Assembly (NCBI GenBank): GCA_900538555.1
Contig: UPYI01000008.1
Span: 1 to 64,000, forward strand
Length of the DNA stretch: 64,000 nt
Origin: an uncultured Porphyromonadaceae bacterium
GTDB lineage: Bacteria; Bacteroidota; Bacteroidia; Bacteroidales; Barnesiellaceae
Direction of reading: 5' to 3'
Positions 51,662 through 59,879 of the stretch are shown here, piece by piece (within the stretch, counting starts at the first letter, position 1; each line of letters begins with the position of its first letter). The notes under the pieces were generated by a model, which was given only the letters and a program-made list of their open reading frames with translations, searched no databases and had not been told where the DNA came from. The translations under genes were made by a program, and so were the position numbers.

Positions 51662-52919
51662 AAAAAGATTTATGTTCGATAAAATTTCGGATAGTGGCAA
51701 TCTCTTTTGCCTCCGGTTCGATTGGAGAACTACCCTTCTCATCCAAATCCCGACTTAGCCAATACAGTCCACGCAACGCCTGATTATGAATATTGAAAAT
51801 GTCTGTTCTGATCGGATTTTTACTATTACCGTCCTTATGCCAGATATTCCGAAAAGAGACCTTGTTATTATTAATACCCAACTTCAAATAAATATTGAGC
51901 AGATAGGCAATCTTATCGAATATAGAATAACACAGCCGGAATGCAATTTTTACTTTCTCTATATTTATGGAATAACAGGGCGTATCGGAAACCCGGTAAA
52001 GGGTTACATCCCTGTCTGAAAAATGCGCCCGGTCATTATACGCTCCATCATAAAAAAAGAATCTCGCTGTGACAAACTCCTGTTTGATCTGATTAAATAT
52101 AGATTGATATATCGGCTTATCTTTTCTTTTAAGAGTCATTGTCGGAGTATGCAAAACATCACGAGCGACAATATTTTGCAAGATAACATCATTCAATGGA
52201 TTCAAAAACAAGACATTATTTACGCACCAAAGACGATACTCTTTTTCTTCTTCACTACAATCGGCTAAAATATCAGGATAGATTTTATAATCATCCAACA
52301 CGTCGATCGGATAGGCTTCCGCTATATGGTCGGCTAATTGGGCAAAGAACGTATGAGCCTCTAAATAGACATCGCCCTTTTCAGAAGCACACTGTAAATA
52401 TTTGCGGGCATATTGCAAAAATACGAACCGATGTCCTTCATCGAAAAGTTCTCTTGCATAACGAAAAAGAGCATATCCTTTATTCCCTAATGCCATGCCG
52501 AAATCAGGATTAATCCGTAAAACCCAATTAAAATAATATTGTGCTTCCGTATACCTCCCGATATGACTGAACGCACAGCCAAGATTGGTTAATATCTGGC
52601 AGGCTTCTATGGGATCCACCTCATCTATAAAACCCAACGCCACTCTCAAATGATAAATTTCTTTTTCATATTCAATAGAAGGAAGTTCCACACATTCAGA
52701 GGAATCATATTTCAATGACAATACGTAACGCCATCCATTGGCAACAAAATAGTGAAATCGGCACTTCTCTTTTTCAGAGAATTTATCTATATCAACTTTC
52801 ATGGATAGCTCCAACCCTTCTTTCAGTTTGGATAGATTCCTCTCTGCCCTTGATGTTTCGAATATTACCGCCAACTTATTCAATATTTCCAGCGGCATAT
52901 ATGTATTTATATCATGCAT
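51660..52919 (-). CDS. LA2681-type HEPN domain protein, frame-broken near its C-terminus
   Basis: A 419-aa helical protein. The middle has TPR-like repeats (ACQILTNLGCAFSHIGRYTE, AQYYFNWVLRINPDFGMALG) and the C-terminal third resembles the LA2681 HEPN family. The frame stops right after TIRNFIEHKSF, which holds the R-x4-H motif of HEPN ribonucleases. The missing last ~68 residues are encoded next in another frame (51455-51661). The ATG at 52919 (MHDINTYMPLEIL) was chosen over TTG/GTG codons upstream. HEPN proteins of this kind are linked to defence or RNA cleavage, but no partner nucleotidyltransferase is adjacent. The gene has lower GC than its neighbours by eye, suggesting acquisition. Confidence 0.7.
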   Translation of the reverse strand: MHDINTYMPLEILNKLAVIFETSRAERNLSKLKEGLELSMKVDIDKFSEKEKCRFHYFVANGWRYVLSLKYDSSECVELPSIEYEKEIYHLRVALGFIDEVDPIEACQILTNLGCAFSHIGRYTEAQYYFNWVLRINPDFGMALGNKGYALFRYARELFDEGHRFVFLQYARKYLQCASEKGDVYLEAHTFFAQLADHIAEAYPIDVLDDYKIYPDILADCSEEEKEYRLWCVNNVLFLNPLNDVILQNIVARDVLHTPTMTLKRKDKPIYQSIFNQIKQEFVTARFFFYDGAYNDRAHFSDRDVTLYRVSDTPCYSINIEKVKIAFRLCYSIFDKIAYLLNIYLKLGINNNKVSFRNIWHKDGNSKNPIRTDIFNIHNQALRGLYWLSRDLDEKGSSPIEPEAKEIATIRNFIEHKSF

Positions 52920-53117
52920 AACTTCTACAAATAAATAACGCTCTAAGACAAAACTCTGACACCAAGCCAATATAATAAAAAAATCCGAACTCTATCAATT
53001 CGATCGTACGTACAAATATTGTTTAAAACACAAATCGGCAACAATAGCGCCATTTACAAACTGATTATCAATCAAATACAATCAATCCGGACAAAAAAAA
53101 CACACCACCTGCCAGCA

Positions 53118-53159
53118 TAAAAAAGCAGCGCGACAAACAAATCCTATTGTTCGTCGCGC
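53118..53159 (-). terminator. Strong minus-strand terminator
   Basis: Thirteen-base stem GCGCGACAAACAA against TTGTTCGTCGCGC (one mismatch), followed on the minus strand by GCTGCTTTTTTA. Confidence 0.85.
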
Positions 53160-53191
53160 CGGCATTTAATGTCTTAATGATTTTCGATGGA

Positions 53192-53221
53192 TCAATATTC
53201 CTCCTCGTTGAAAAAGTCTTG
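53192..53221 (-). pseudogene. 3' remnant of a DUF2795 gene
   Basis: The minus strand encodes QDFFNEEEY followed by a stop, nearly identical to the end of the intact DUF2795 protein at 55552-55773 (EDFFFNEEEY). The nucleotides TCAATATTC(C/T)TCCTCGTT are shared, and similarity continues a little past the stop codon. Upstream codons show no match, so only the tail is present. Confidence 0.6.
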
Positions 53222-53321
53222 AACATTTGATTATCAGAAGATTATACAAAACAACTTTTTTATAGGCAAACATATTTTGCCATAATAAGCGATAAAAAGC
53301 GACGCTACATTATTCACATAT

Positions 53322-53888
53322 TCATTTGATGCCCGCTCTTATACGGCTTAAAGATTGTGGTGTTATGCCAAGAAAACGGGCAATCTCCTTTTGAGAGACT
53401 TCTCTGAAAATCTCGGGCATCTTCTCCATAAATGCTATGTATCGGTTTAATGCTCTCGGCGATGCCATATCCACAAGGATATCATCAGTGTGGAGAAAGA
53501 TGTCGGCATAAAGGTCGCATAGGAATCCTACAAAGGAAGGTGACACCTGTGAAAGTTGCATCACGGTACTTTTAGTGATTTCGATTGCCTCACTGTTGCT
53601 TGACGATGAAATTGTGTAACGTGAGGGCTGGCCTTTCATAACGCACCATGGCGCAAGGTCGAAATCTCCCGCTGTTGCAAACCATAGTGTTATTTCCTCC
53701 GCGTTTTTAAGGGCGTATGTCCGCCACACACCTTTGCGCAACAGGTATATCGAGTCATTTACCCTGCCTTCCACTACGATTATATCCCCTTTGCGGAAAC
53801 TGACTGTGCGGAGAGATTCATACAGAATTTCCACACCCTCCTGATCGATATTATATTTTTGCCTTATATCTTCTATGAATTTTTCCAT
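53322..53888 (-). CDS. Crp/Fnr family transcriptional regulator
   Basis: A 188-aa regulator with a cNMP-binding-like beta-roll (VSFRKGDIIVVEGRVNDSIYL, GVWRTYALKNAEEITLWFA) and a minimal C-terminal HTH ending TPQSLSRIRAGIK. The ATG at 53888 overlaps the MATE exporter's 3' end by 16 nt, so the two are translationally coupled. It is related in size and layout to the regulator at 18149. No Fe-S cysteines are visible. It probably controls its own exporter operon. Confidence 0.88.
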   Translation of the reverse strand: MEKFIEDIRQKYNIDQEGVEILYESLRTVSFRKGDIIVVEGRVNDSIYLLRKGVWRTYALKNAEEITLWFATAGDFDLAPWCVMKGQPSRYTISSSSNSEAIEITKSTVMQLSQVSPSFVGFLCDLYADIFLHTDDILVDMASPRALNRYIAFMEKMPEIFREVSQKEIARFLGITPQSLSRIRAGIK

Positions 53889-55234
53889 GACATTGTGAAT
53901 TTGTCTGAAATAAACATTATGCCTGCCAATAATGAAGTTGTGATGTCCGCTGCGGCCACTGACATCCATAGTCCTGTGTCGCCCAGCCATAAGGGCAGCA
54001 CAAAGAAATAAACCACCGGCATTATTCCTCGTACAACAGTGAGCAACAGTGCGCGGTTTAACCGTTCCACACTTGTATAGTAGCCTATCATTATTGTATT
54101 GATGCCGAAGAATACGAAATCGATTGAAAAATATGGCAGACCGTCTACCGCATATCTCCATGCCGGATTATTGCTGTCCGGAATGAATAAATCGACAACC
54201 CCATCGGAATGAAGCAGAAATATCCCTGCCATGACGAGTGCGAAACCTATCGCAAAGAAGAGTGCGTAACGTAAGGCCTGCGCGGAGCGGACAAGTTGTG
54301 AGCATCCATAATTATAACTGATAATCGGCTGGGCTGATTGTATTGTGGCATTAAATACCATGAATATTACCGGAAAAAGATAACATACTATGCTGAAGGC
54401 AGCTACTCCGTCTGCTCCCAGACGGTACATAAAGGCATAGTTACCCGCGATACCCATTATTGAGATAGTGATCTCGGACAGAAAGACCGACAGGCCGAGA
54501 TACATCATGTAACCGATGTTGCGGAATGAACGCAAGATGTTTCCGGCGCTGATTTTCAATTTTATAAAGTGAACTGCTATATCACGCCGAAAGAGATAAA
54601 ATATCATGATCAGAGCACCTACGGTCTGCCCTATGCCTGTCGCTATCGCTGCGCCGAAAAGACCCCACCCAAACGGAAAAATAAAGATATAGTCGAGCAG
54701 GACATTTAATAATGCCCCCGCTGATAAGGCCAGCATGGGAATGTTGGGATTACTCAGCCGGACAAAGAACGGCAACGCCGTCATCAATACCATGAAAGGG
54801 AAACATAGGGCATACCAGAAAAGATATTCCGCGACTCCCTCAATCAAATATTCATCCGAACCGAGAAGATAACCTGACTCGCGGGGAAAAACACACAGTA
54901 TCAGCGTAAGGACACAACTGACGGCGAAGGATGCGATACATGTCTGCATAAGATTGATATTCGCGCTCTTTTTCTTGCCCCGGGCAAGATTCATGGAAGC
55001 CAGCACACCGCCTCCCATTCCAAACATCAGTCCTATTCCGCTTACGAAGGTCATTACCGGATTGTTGATATTGACGGCCGCAATGGCATCGCTGCCGACA
55101 CCGCGACCGACGAAGATTCCATCGGCAACCACATAAAGGGCCGACGCCACCATTCCTAACAATGCGGGGATCAACTGCTGTACGAACAGTTCCCCCACGC
55201 CGGCATTTTTGAAATCCAACTTTGCTTTTGTCAT
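53873..55234 (-). CDS. MATE family multidrug exporter
   Basis: A 453-aa inner-membrane protein with 12 predicted helices. The MATE start LFVQQLIPALLGMVASALYV and VADGIFVGRGVGSDAIAAVN, and the mirrored second half (GLSVFLSEITISIMGIAGNY), are typical of the DinF/MepA-like branch. MATE proteins export cationic drugs using Na+ or H+. The ATG at 55234 (MTKAKLDFKNAGVGE) lies about 28 nt after a TAATTTTG box (55262-55269); longer frames pass through that promoter. It is the first gene of the MATE-regulator module, which appears to be inserted next to the DUF2795 gene. Confidence 0.9.
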   Translation of the reverse strand: MTKAKLDFKNAGVGELFVQQLIPALLGMVASALYVVADGIFVGRGVGSDAIAAVNINNPVMTFVSGIGLMFGMGGGVLASMNLARGKKKSANINLMQTCIASFAVSCVLTLILCVFPRESGYLLGSDEYLIEGVAEYLFWYALCFPFMVLMTALPFFVRLSNPNIPMLALSAGALLNVLLDYIFIFPFGWGLFGAAIATGIGQTVGALIMIFYLFRRDIAVHFIKLKISAGNILRSFRNIGYMMYLGLSVFLSEITISIMGIAGNYAFMYRLGADGVAAFSIVCYLFPVIFMVFNATIQSAQPIISYNYGCSQLVRSAQALRYALFFAIGFALVMAGIFLLHSDGVVDLFIPDSNNPAWRYAVDGLPYFSIDFVFFGINTIMIGYYTSVERLNRALLLTVVRGIMPVVYFFVLPLWLGDTGLWMSVAAADITTSLLAGIMFISDKFTMSWKNS

Positions 55235-55261
55235 TTCTGTGTCTGATGCGTTTTGAGACCG

Positions 55262-55269
55262 CAAAATTA
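55262..55269 (-). promoter_or_regulatory. -7 element of the MATE/Crp operon
   Basis: Minus-strand TAATTTTG, a TAnnTTTG match. No properly spaced -33 box, which would fit activation by the encoded Crp/Fnr protein. Confidence 0.5.
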
Positions 55270-55346
55270 CAGCATGCAGAATATGCCGACAATCACAAAT
55301 GGTAATAAATGGAGAATCCGGGGAAATATTATGTAAAATGTTCCTC

Positions 55347-55465
55347 TTAGCGTTTTCCACATACCCCGGGCTTTAGTTGAAAAGGTTTCATCATCTTGTG
55401 GGCTTGCATCATGCAACGGTAGGCGAAGTAGCTGTCATCCTCACCTTGAAGTGCCCCAAGGGATA
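55347..55465 (-). pseudogene. Possible tail of a lost gene upstream of the MATE exporter
   Basis: The minus strand can be read as LGALQGEDDSYFAYRCMMQA, HKMMKPFQLKPGVCGKR and a TAA at 55347. The codons look protein-like but there is no start and no recognised family. It may be the 3' end of a gene carried in with the exporter module. Low certainty. Confidence 0.3.
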
Positions 55466-55509
55466 CAAAAAGCGATTGACAAGTCTATCTTATTACTCAT
55501 CAATCGCTT
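55466..55509 (-). terminator. Terminator of the DUF2795 gene
   Basis: Perfect 9-bp stem AAGCGATTG (55470-55478) / CAATCGCTT (55501-55509) with a 22-base loop; on the minus strand it ends in a T-run. Confidence 0.7.
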
Positions 55510-55551
55510 GTACATTAGTCATTTACGACTCAAAATCAGACTGATTTTATA

Positions 55552-55773
55552 TCAATATTCTTCCTCGTTAAAGAAAAAGTCTTCTTTGCTCGGATAATCG
55601 GGCCAAATATCTTCGATGCATTCGTAGGTTTCGCCTTCGTCTTCCATCTCTTGCAGGTTTTCGATTACCTCCAACGGGCATCCCGAGCGCATGGCATAGT
55701 CGATCAGTTCTTCCTTCGTAGCGGGCCATGGCGCATCTTCCAATTTGGATGCTAATTCTAATGTCCAGTACAT
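55552..55773 (-). CDS. DUF2795 domain protein
   Basis: A 73-aa acidic protein with the DUF2795 form: MYWTLELASKLEDAPWPATK, a turn, EELIDYAMRSGCPLEVIENL and a very acidic tail ending FFFNEEEY. It is probably a small cytoplasmic protein of unknown function, common in Bacteroidota. A detached copy of its last nine codons lies 2.3 kb away at 53192-53221, on the far side of the MATE/Crp module. Confidence 0.85.
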   Translation of the reverse strand: MYWTLELASKLEDAPWPATKEELIDYAMRSGCPLEVIENLQEMEDEGETYECIEDIWPDYPSKEDFFFNEEEY

Positions 55774-55832
55774 ATATATTCAAGTTTTAATTGTACACTA
55801 ATTTTCCGGCAAAAATAGTTCTTTTATTTGCA

Positions 55833-56408
55833 TTAACAATCTTTCTCCCAAAAAAATTCGGGAGTGCCGGCTTGCATGTTGTTAAATCGTGCTAAAACAA
55901 AGAAATAGTCGGACAAACGGTTGATAAACCGAAGAAGATTGTCGTCTACCGGCGCTTGAAGGGCAACCTCGCAAATGCGGCGTTCAGCTCTCCGGCAAAC
56001 AGTCCGGCACACATGGGCTTGTGACGCAGCATAGCACCCTCCGGGCAGGACAAAAGCCCGCAAAGGCGGAACGATATTGTCCAACTCGTCGATCCGGTGT
56101 TCTATCCGGGTTACATCTTCTGCTTTCAAACGACTGGCATCGCGCAGCTCGGTAAAGTCGGTATCGGTAGCCAAGTACGATCCTACGACAAACAGCTTGT
56201 TTTGTATGAAGCGCAATAGGGCAATGTCGTCGGGCGATATGCCCGCAGCTTCCGCCAATACACCGATATGGGCATTCAATTCGTCGGTTGTCCCATAGGC
56301 TTCTAAACGGGCATCGGTTTTCGAAACTCTTTTCCCGCCTACTAACGAGGTAGTTCCCTTGTCGCCAGTGAAAGTGTATAAATTACTTTTCTTCATGGCT
56401 TTATTCAT
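55833..56408 (-). CDS. Cob(I)alamin adenosyltransferase, PduO type
   Basis: A 191-aa ATP:corrinoid adenosyltransferase that makes adenosylcobalamin. TFTGDKGTTSLVGGKRVSKT is the ATP-binding N-terminal loop; VLPGGCYAASQAHVCRTVCR and ERRICEV with LLRFINRLSDYFFVLAR are the active-site helices of the PduO family. Its start ATG overlaps the LOG gene's stop by eight bases, so the two are coupled. No other cobalamin genes and no cobalamin riboswitch are nearby. Confidence 0.92.
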   Translation of the reverse strand: MNKAMKKSNLYTFTGDKGTTSLVGGKRVSKTDARLEAYGTTDELNAHIGVLAEAAGISPDDIALLRFIQNKLFVVGSYLATDTDFTELRDASRLKAEDVTRIEHRIDELDNIVPPLRAFVLPGGCYAASQAHVCRTVCRRAERRICEVALQAPVDDNLLRFINRLSDYFFVLARFNNMQAGTPEFFWEKDC

Positions 56409-56955
56409 TTGATAGGGTTAGTTTTTCCAATAGGCTGCAACATTGTTGCGCATCGTCGGCTACATCGAATAACGATCGAATCCGAGGATTGGCAAATTCG
56501 TTTTGTATCAACTGTTCGATCTGCTCGATCAAGATGTCGTAACAACGATCGGTATTGCACAATATGATAGGTTTGTCGTGATAACCCAACATTTTGGTGG
56601 TGAGTGCGTCGAATAACTCGTCGAGCGTACCGATGCCACCGGGTAATACCACGATCGCATCGCCCCGATCGATCAAGGCCTGCTTACGTTCGCTCATACT
56701 ACGGGCTACGGTCAGTTCGGTCGGTTGCCGGCTGGTACGTCCCATGTCGATGATCCGTTGGGTGATAATACCGATTACTTCGCCTCCGTTCTCGCGAACA
56801 TTGCGGGCTGTTTCCTCCATCAGTCCTCCGCTTGCACCGCCATAAACGAGGGTCTTGTTATGCTCCCCGATCCATTTGCCGAGCAATCCGGCTTCCTCGA
56901 AATAGCGTGCGGCGATCCGATCGGATGCCGCACAGAATACGGTAATATTTTTCAT
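56401..56955 (-). CDS. LOG family protein (nucleoside 5'-monophosphate phosphoribohydrolase-like)
   Basis: A 184-aa Rossmann-like protein. GGASGGLMEETARNVRE and the LOG signature PGGIGTLDELFDALT are intact, with the catalytic Arg and Glu of the family. Such proteins release the base from cytokinin riboside monophosphates or related nucleotides; they are often mis-called lysine decarboxylases. The start at 56955 (MKNITVFCAASD) was chosen by homology. It is co-transcribed with the adenosyltransferase and divergent from the M16 protease gene. Confidence 0.9.
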   Translation of the reverse strand: MKNITVFCAASDRIAARYFEEAGLLGKWIGEHNKTLVYGGASGGLMEETARNVRENGGEVIGIITQRIIDMGRTSRQPTELTVARSMSERKQALIDRGDAIVVLPGGIGTLDELFDALTTKMLGYHDKPIILCNTDRCYDILIEQIEQLIQNEFANPRIRSLFDVADDAQQCCSLLEKLTLSNE

Positions 56956-57090
56956 TGTGCGGTCTATTGTTTGTATTTCATATTTTCGGGTACGGGGCAT
57001 GCCGCTGCCCGGACGAAAAGGCAGGAGCTCCTGCCATTCGATTTTATTCTTTCGTAAAGATAATGTATGCAACGTGCAATACCAAGCATT

Positions 57091-57330
57091 TTGTATTCTC
57101 TTTATAGAAAATAAACCGCACTCGGCATAGACATTTCAAACGAGTTTGGTGTCTCTGCTCTCGATTTGTATTATCTTTAAAGAAGATAAACTGCACTCGG
57201 CATAGACATTTCAAACAAGTTTGATGTCTCTGCTCTCGATTTGTATTATCTTTAAAGAAGATAAACTGCATCTCGGCATAGACATTTCAAACGAGTTTGA
57301 TGTCTCTGCTCTCGATTTGTATTATCTTTG
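57091..57330 (+). repeat. Three tandem 75/76-bp promoter-bearing repeats plus a partial fourth
   Basis: CTCGGCATAGACATTTCAAA starts units at 57121, 57196 and 57272; each continues with an inverted arm (GTTTGATGTCTCTGC) and TCTCGATTTGTATTATCTTT. The -7-like box reads TATCTTTA in units 1 and 2 and TATCTTTG (57323-57330) in unit 3, which abuts the M16 protease gene. A partial unit precedes at 57091-57120. The unit shares its outer arms with the repeats at 300-431 and 37899-37956. Confidence 0.85.
57323..57330 (+). promoter_or_regulatory. -7 element of the M16 protease/dusB operon
   Basis: TATCTTTG in the last repeat unit, the only one of the three with the consensus final G. It lies 22 nt before the ATG at 57353. 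Confidence 0.6.
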
Positions 57331-57352
57331 CATATCTTTTTTATACGAAAGT

Positions 57353-58573
57353 ATGGAGTGTCAGACATATACTTTACCGAACGGATTGCGTATCATTCAC
57401 CAACCGACCTCTTCGGCTGTCGCTTACTGCGGATTTACCGTGAATGCCGGTACGCGCGATGAGGCGGACGACGAGTGGGGATTGGCGCACTTTGTGGAAC
57501 ATACGATTTTCAAAGGGACTTCACACCGCAAGGCATGGCACATTCTGAACCGAATGGAGACCGTAGGCGGAGAACTGAATGCCTATACGTCGAAAGAGGA
57601 GACAGTAGTTTATTCGGTCTTTCCCGGAGGGTATTTGTCACGGGCGATGGAACTATTGTCCGACCTGATTTCCGATTCCCAGTTTCCCGAAAGGGAGTTG
57701 GAAAAGGAGCGGGTGGTAATCGTCGATGAAATCAATTCGTATCGCGACAATCCGTCGGAATTAGTGTACGACGAATTCGAGAATCTGCTGTTTGCCGGAC
57801 ATGATCTCGGACATAATATTCTGGGCACGGAAGATACCTTGGCGGGTATTTCATCCGATCAGGCAAAGCGGTTTCTGCATGCGGTGTATGTACCCGAAAA
57901 CATGACGTTTTTTTCGATGGGCTCTACTCCTTTCGGCCGCTTGATACGTATGGCAGAGCATTATTTCGGAAGTTGGAGTTCTCCCTTGTGCCGACGCAAG
58001 AGAGTGCGTCCGGGCGCAGTGGTTCCGTTCATGGAACGCCGGAAATACGACACGTTCCAGACCCATGCGATCATCGGGGCGCGGGCGTACGATCTGTTCG
58101 ACGAAAAACGGCGTACGCTGGTACTGATGAACAATCTGTTGGGCGGACCGGGAATGAACAGCCGGTTGAATGTCGCCTTACGCGAAAGACGCGGGTATGT
58201 ATATAATGTCGAATCGGCGGTTACATCGTACACCGATACGGGCGTATTTTCGGTCTATTTCGGTTGCGATCCGATCCATGCCGACCGGTGTGTCGATCTG
58301 GTAATGGACGAACTGAAACGGTTGCGCACGCAAGCTCTGACATCGTCGCAATTGTATGCGGCGAAAAAACAGTTTATCGGGCAGATCGGTGTAAGCAGCG
58401 ACAATCACGAAAATACGGCGTTGGGTATGGGCAAGAGTTTTTTGCATTACAACAAGTACGATTCGCTGGCGGAGGTCGCCCGGTCGATCGAAAAGATTAC
58501 AGCTGCCGATATACTCGAAACCGCCAATGAACTGTTACCGGACTCGGCACTTTGTACTTTGATTTTGGAATAA
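57353..58573 (+). CDS. M16 family zinc metallopeptidase
   Basis: A 406-aa one-domain-pair pitrilysin-family peptidase. The inverted zinc motif HFVEH is at residues 46-50, with the third ligand region GELNAYTSKEETVVYSVF about 75 residues in; the second half carries the RERRGYVYNVESAV segment for substrate binding. Such half-size M16 peptidases usually work as dimers and degrade peptides in the cytoplasm or periplasm; no signal peptide is seen. The ATG at 57353 (MECQTYTLPNGL) was chosen; a longer frame would translate the promoter repeats. dusB follows 20 nt later. Confidence 0.93.
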   Translation: MECQTYTLPNGLRIIHQPTSSAVAYCGFTVNAGTRDEADDEWGLAHFVEHTIFKGTSHRKAWHILNRMETVGGELNAYTSKEETVVYSVFPGGYLSRAMELLSDLISDSQFPERELEKERVVIVDEINSYRDNPSELVYDEFENLLFAGHDLGHNILGTEDTLAGISSDQAKRFLHAVYVPENMTFFSMGSTPFGRLIRMAEHYFGSWSSPLCRRKRVRPGAVVPFMERRKYDTFQTHAIIGARAYDLFDEKRRTLVLMNNLLGGPGMNSRLNVALRERRGYVYNVESAVTSYTDTGVFSVYFGCDPIHADRCVDLVMDELKRLRTQALTSSQLYAAKKQFIGQIGVSSDNHENTALGMGKSFLHYNKYDSLAEVARSIEKITAADILETANELLPDSALCTLILE

Positions 58574-58593
58574 TCGCAAAACGGATATAATCT

Positions 58594-59580
58594 ATGAAAA
58601 TAGGGAATCTTGATTTTGGAAAATACCCGGTGTTGCTGGCTCCGATGGAGGATGTTACCGACTCTTCGTTCCGATTGTTGTGCAAGGAGTTCGGGGCGGA
58701 TATGGTGTACACCGAATTCGTTTCGAGCGATGCCTTGATACGGAGCATCAACAGCACACAACGGAAGTTGAATATTTGCGATGAGGAACGTCCGGTAGCC
58801 ATACAGATATACGGACGGTATGTCGATGCCATGGTGGAGGCGGCACGGCTTTGCGAGGCGGCAGGACCGAATGTACTGGACATCAATTTCGGTTGTCCGG
58901 TCAAGAAGGTCGCAGGCAAAGGTGCCGGAGCCGGAATGCTTCGGGATATTCCGCTGATGTTGGAGATAACGAAAGCGGTGGTGAATGCCGTGAAAATTCC
59001 GGTGACCGTGAAGACCCGGTTGGGTTGGGACCATGAATCGAAGATCATTGTCGATCTGGCGGAACGTTTGCAGGACTGCGGCATCGCCGCCTTGACGATT
59101 CACGGCCGTACCCGCAGCCAAATGTACACCGGCGAAGCGGATTGGAGTCTGATCGGCGCGGTGAAAAACAACCAGCGGATGCATATTCCAATCATCGGCA
59201 ACGGTGATGTGACAACGCCCGAAATTGCCAAAACGCGATTCGACGAAACCGGCGTAGATGCGATTATGGTGGGCAGGGCGAGCATCGGTTGTCCGTGGAT
59301 TTTCAAAGAGATCACCCATTATCTGCAAACCGGAGAGAAACTGCCGCCGTTGTCGGCTCACGAAAAAATGGAAGTGATCCGCCGCCAGCTGTACGAAAGT
59401 GTCGCCCGTTTGGACGAGTACCGGGGCATTCTGCATATTCGCCGCCATCTGGCGATGACGCCTCTGTTCAAAGGCATCCCCGACTTTAAAAGCACCCGGA
59501 TAGAGATGTTGCGTGCAGAGTCGGTAGCTGAACTGATGGCTATTTTCGATCGCATAGAACGGGATATATTGTCCGATTGA
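58594..59580 (+). CDS. dusB: tRNA-dihydrouridine synthase
   Basis: A 328-aa FMN-dependent Dus enzyme that reduces uridines in the tRNA D-loop. VLLAPMEDVTDSSFRLLCKE is the FMN-binding start, DINFGCPVKKVAGKGAG carries the catalytic Cys, LTIHGRTRSQMYTG and MVGRASIGCPWIFKE finish the TIM-barrel. The C-terminal helical tRNA-binding domain is present. It shares a transcript with the M16 peptidase. The exact subfamily (DusA/B/C) is inferred as DusB from the motifs. Confidence 0.94.
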   Translation: MKIGNLDFGKYPVLLAPMEDVTDSSFRLLCKEFGADMVYTEFVSSDALIRSINSTQRKLNICDEERPVAIQIYGRYVDAMVEAARLCEAAGPNVLDINFGCPVKKVAGKGAGAGMLRDIPLMLEITKAVVNAVKIPVTVKTRLGWDHESKIIVDLAERLQDCGIAALTIHGRTRSQMYTGEADWSLIGAVKNNQRMHIPIIGNGDVTTPEIAKTRFDETGVDAIMVGRASIGCPWIFKEITHYLQTGEKLPPLSAHEKMEVIRRQLYESVARLDEYRGILHIRRHLAMTPLFKGIPDFKSTRIEMLRAESVAELMAIFDRIERDILSD

Positions 59581-59879
59581 CCGGATCGGACAGAACAGCT
59601 ATTTTTTGCCGACGTCCGGTATCCGGAAATGTCACCTTTTCTGCCTGTTTCGTGTACAGCAATTTCAAATCCTTCTTGTTTCGGGACTCTGCTTTTACGC
59701 CGCGGTTCCTGTCATTTCCGGGAAACAATCGAGAGCAAAGAAACCGATGGCATTTCGTCCGTACGGAAATCCCCGAATATGCAAGATTTGTTATACCTTT
59801 ACGCACAAATACCACCGCCTCCCGACAAAGAGGGAGAGGACGGATACAAACCCGGATATTCGACAAAAAATATACAATC

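Larger units (their letters stand above)
52920..53321. other. Intergenic region with terminator and DUF2795 gene remnant
   Basis: No full gene is present in this 402-bp stretch. It contains a terminator (53118-53159), a 3' remnant of a DUF2795 gene (53192-53221) and a short inverted repeat GGCAAA-CATAT-TTTGCC near 53265. The AT-rich part 52920-53100 shows no consensus promoter for the HEPN gene. Confidence 0.55.

Noticed and set aside
57044..57271. Open frame across the tandem repeats giving a repeated peptide (KDNTNREQRHQT)
   Set aside because: It only reflects translation of the promoter repeats; it lacks a start signal and overlaps the promoter of the protease gene.
57121..57330. Tandem repeats considered as a CRISPR array
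   Set aside because: Units abut directly with no variable spacers, and no cas genes are present.
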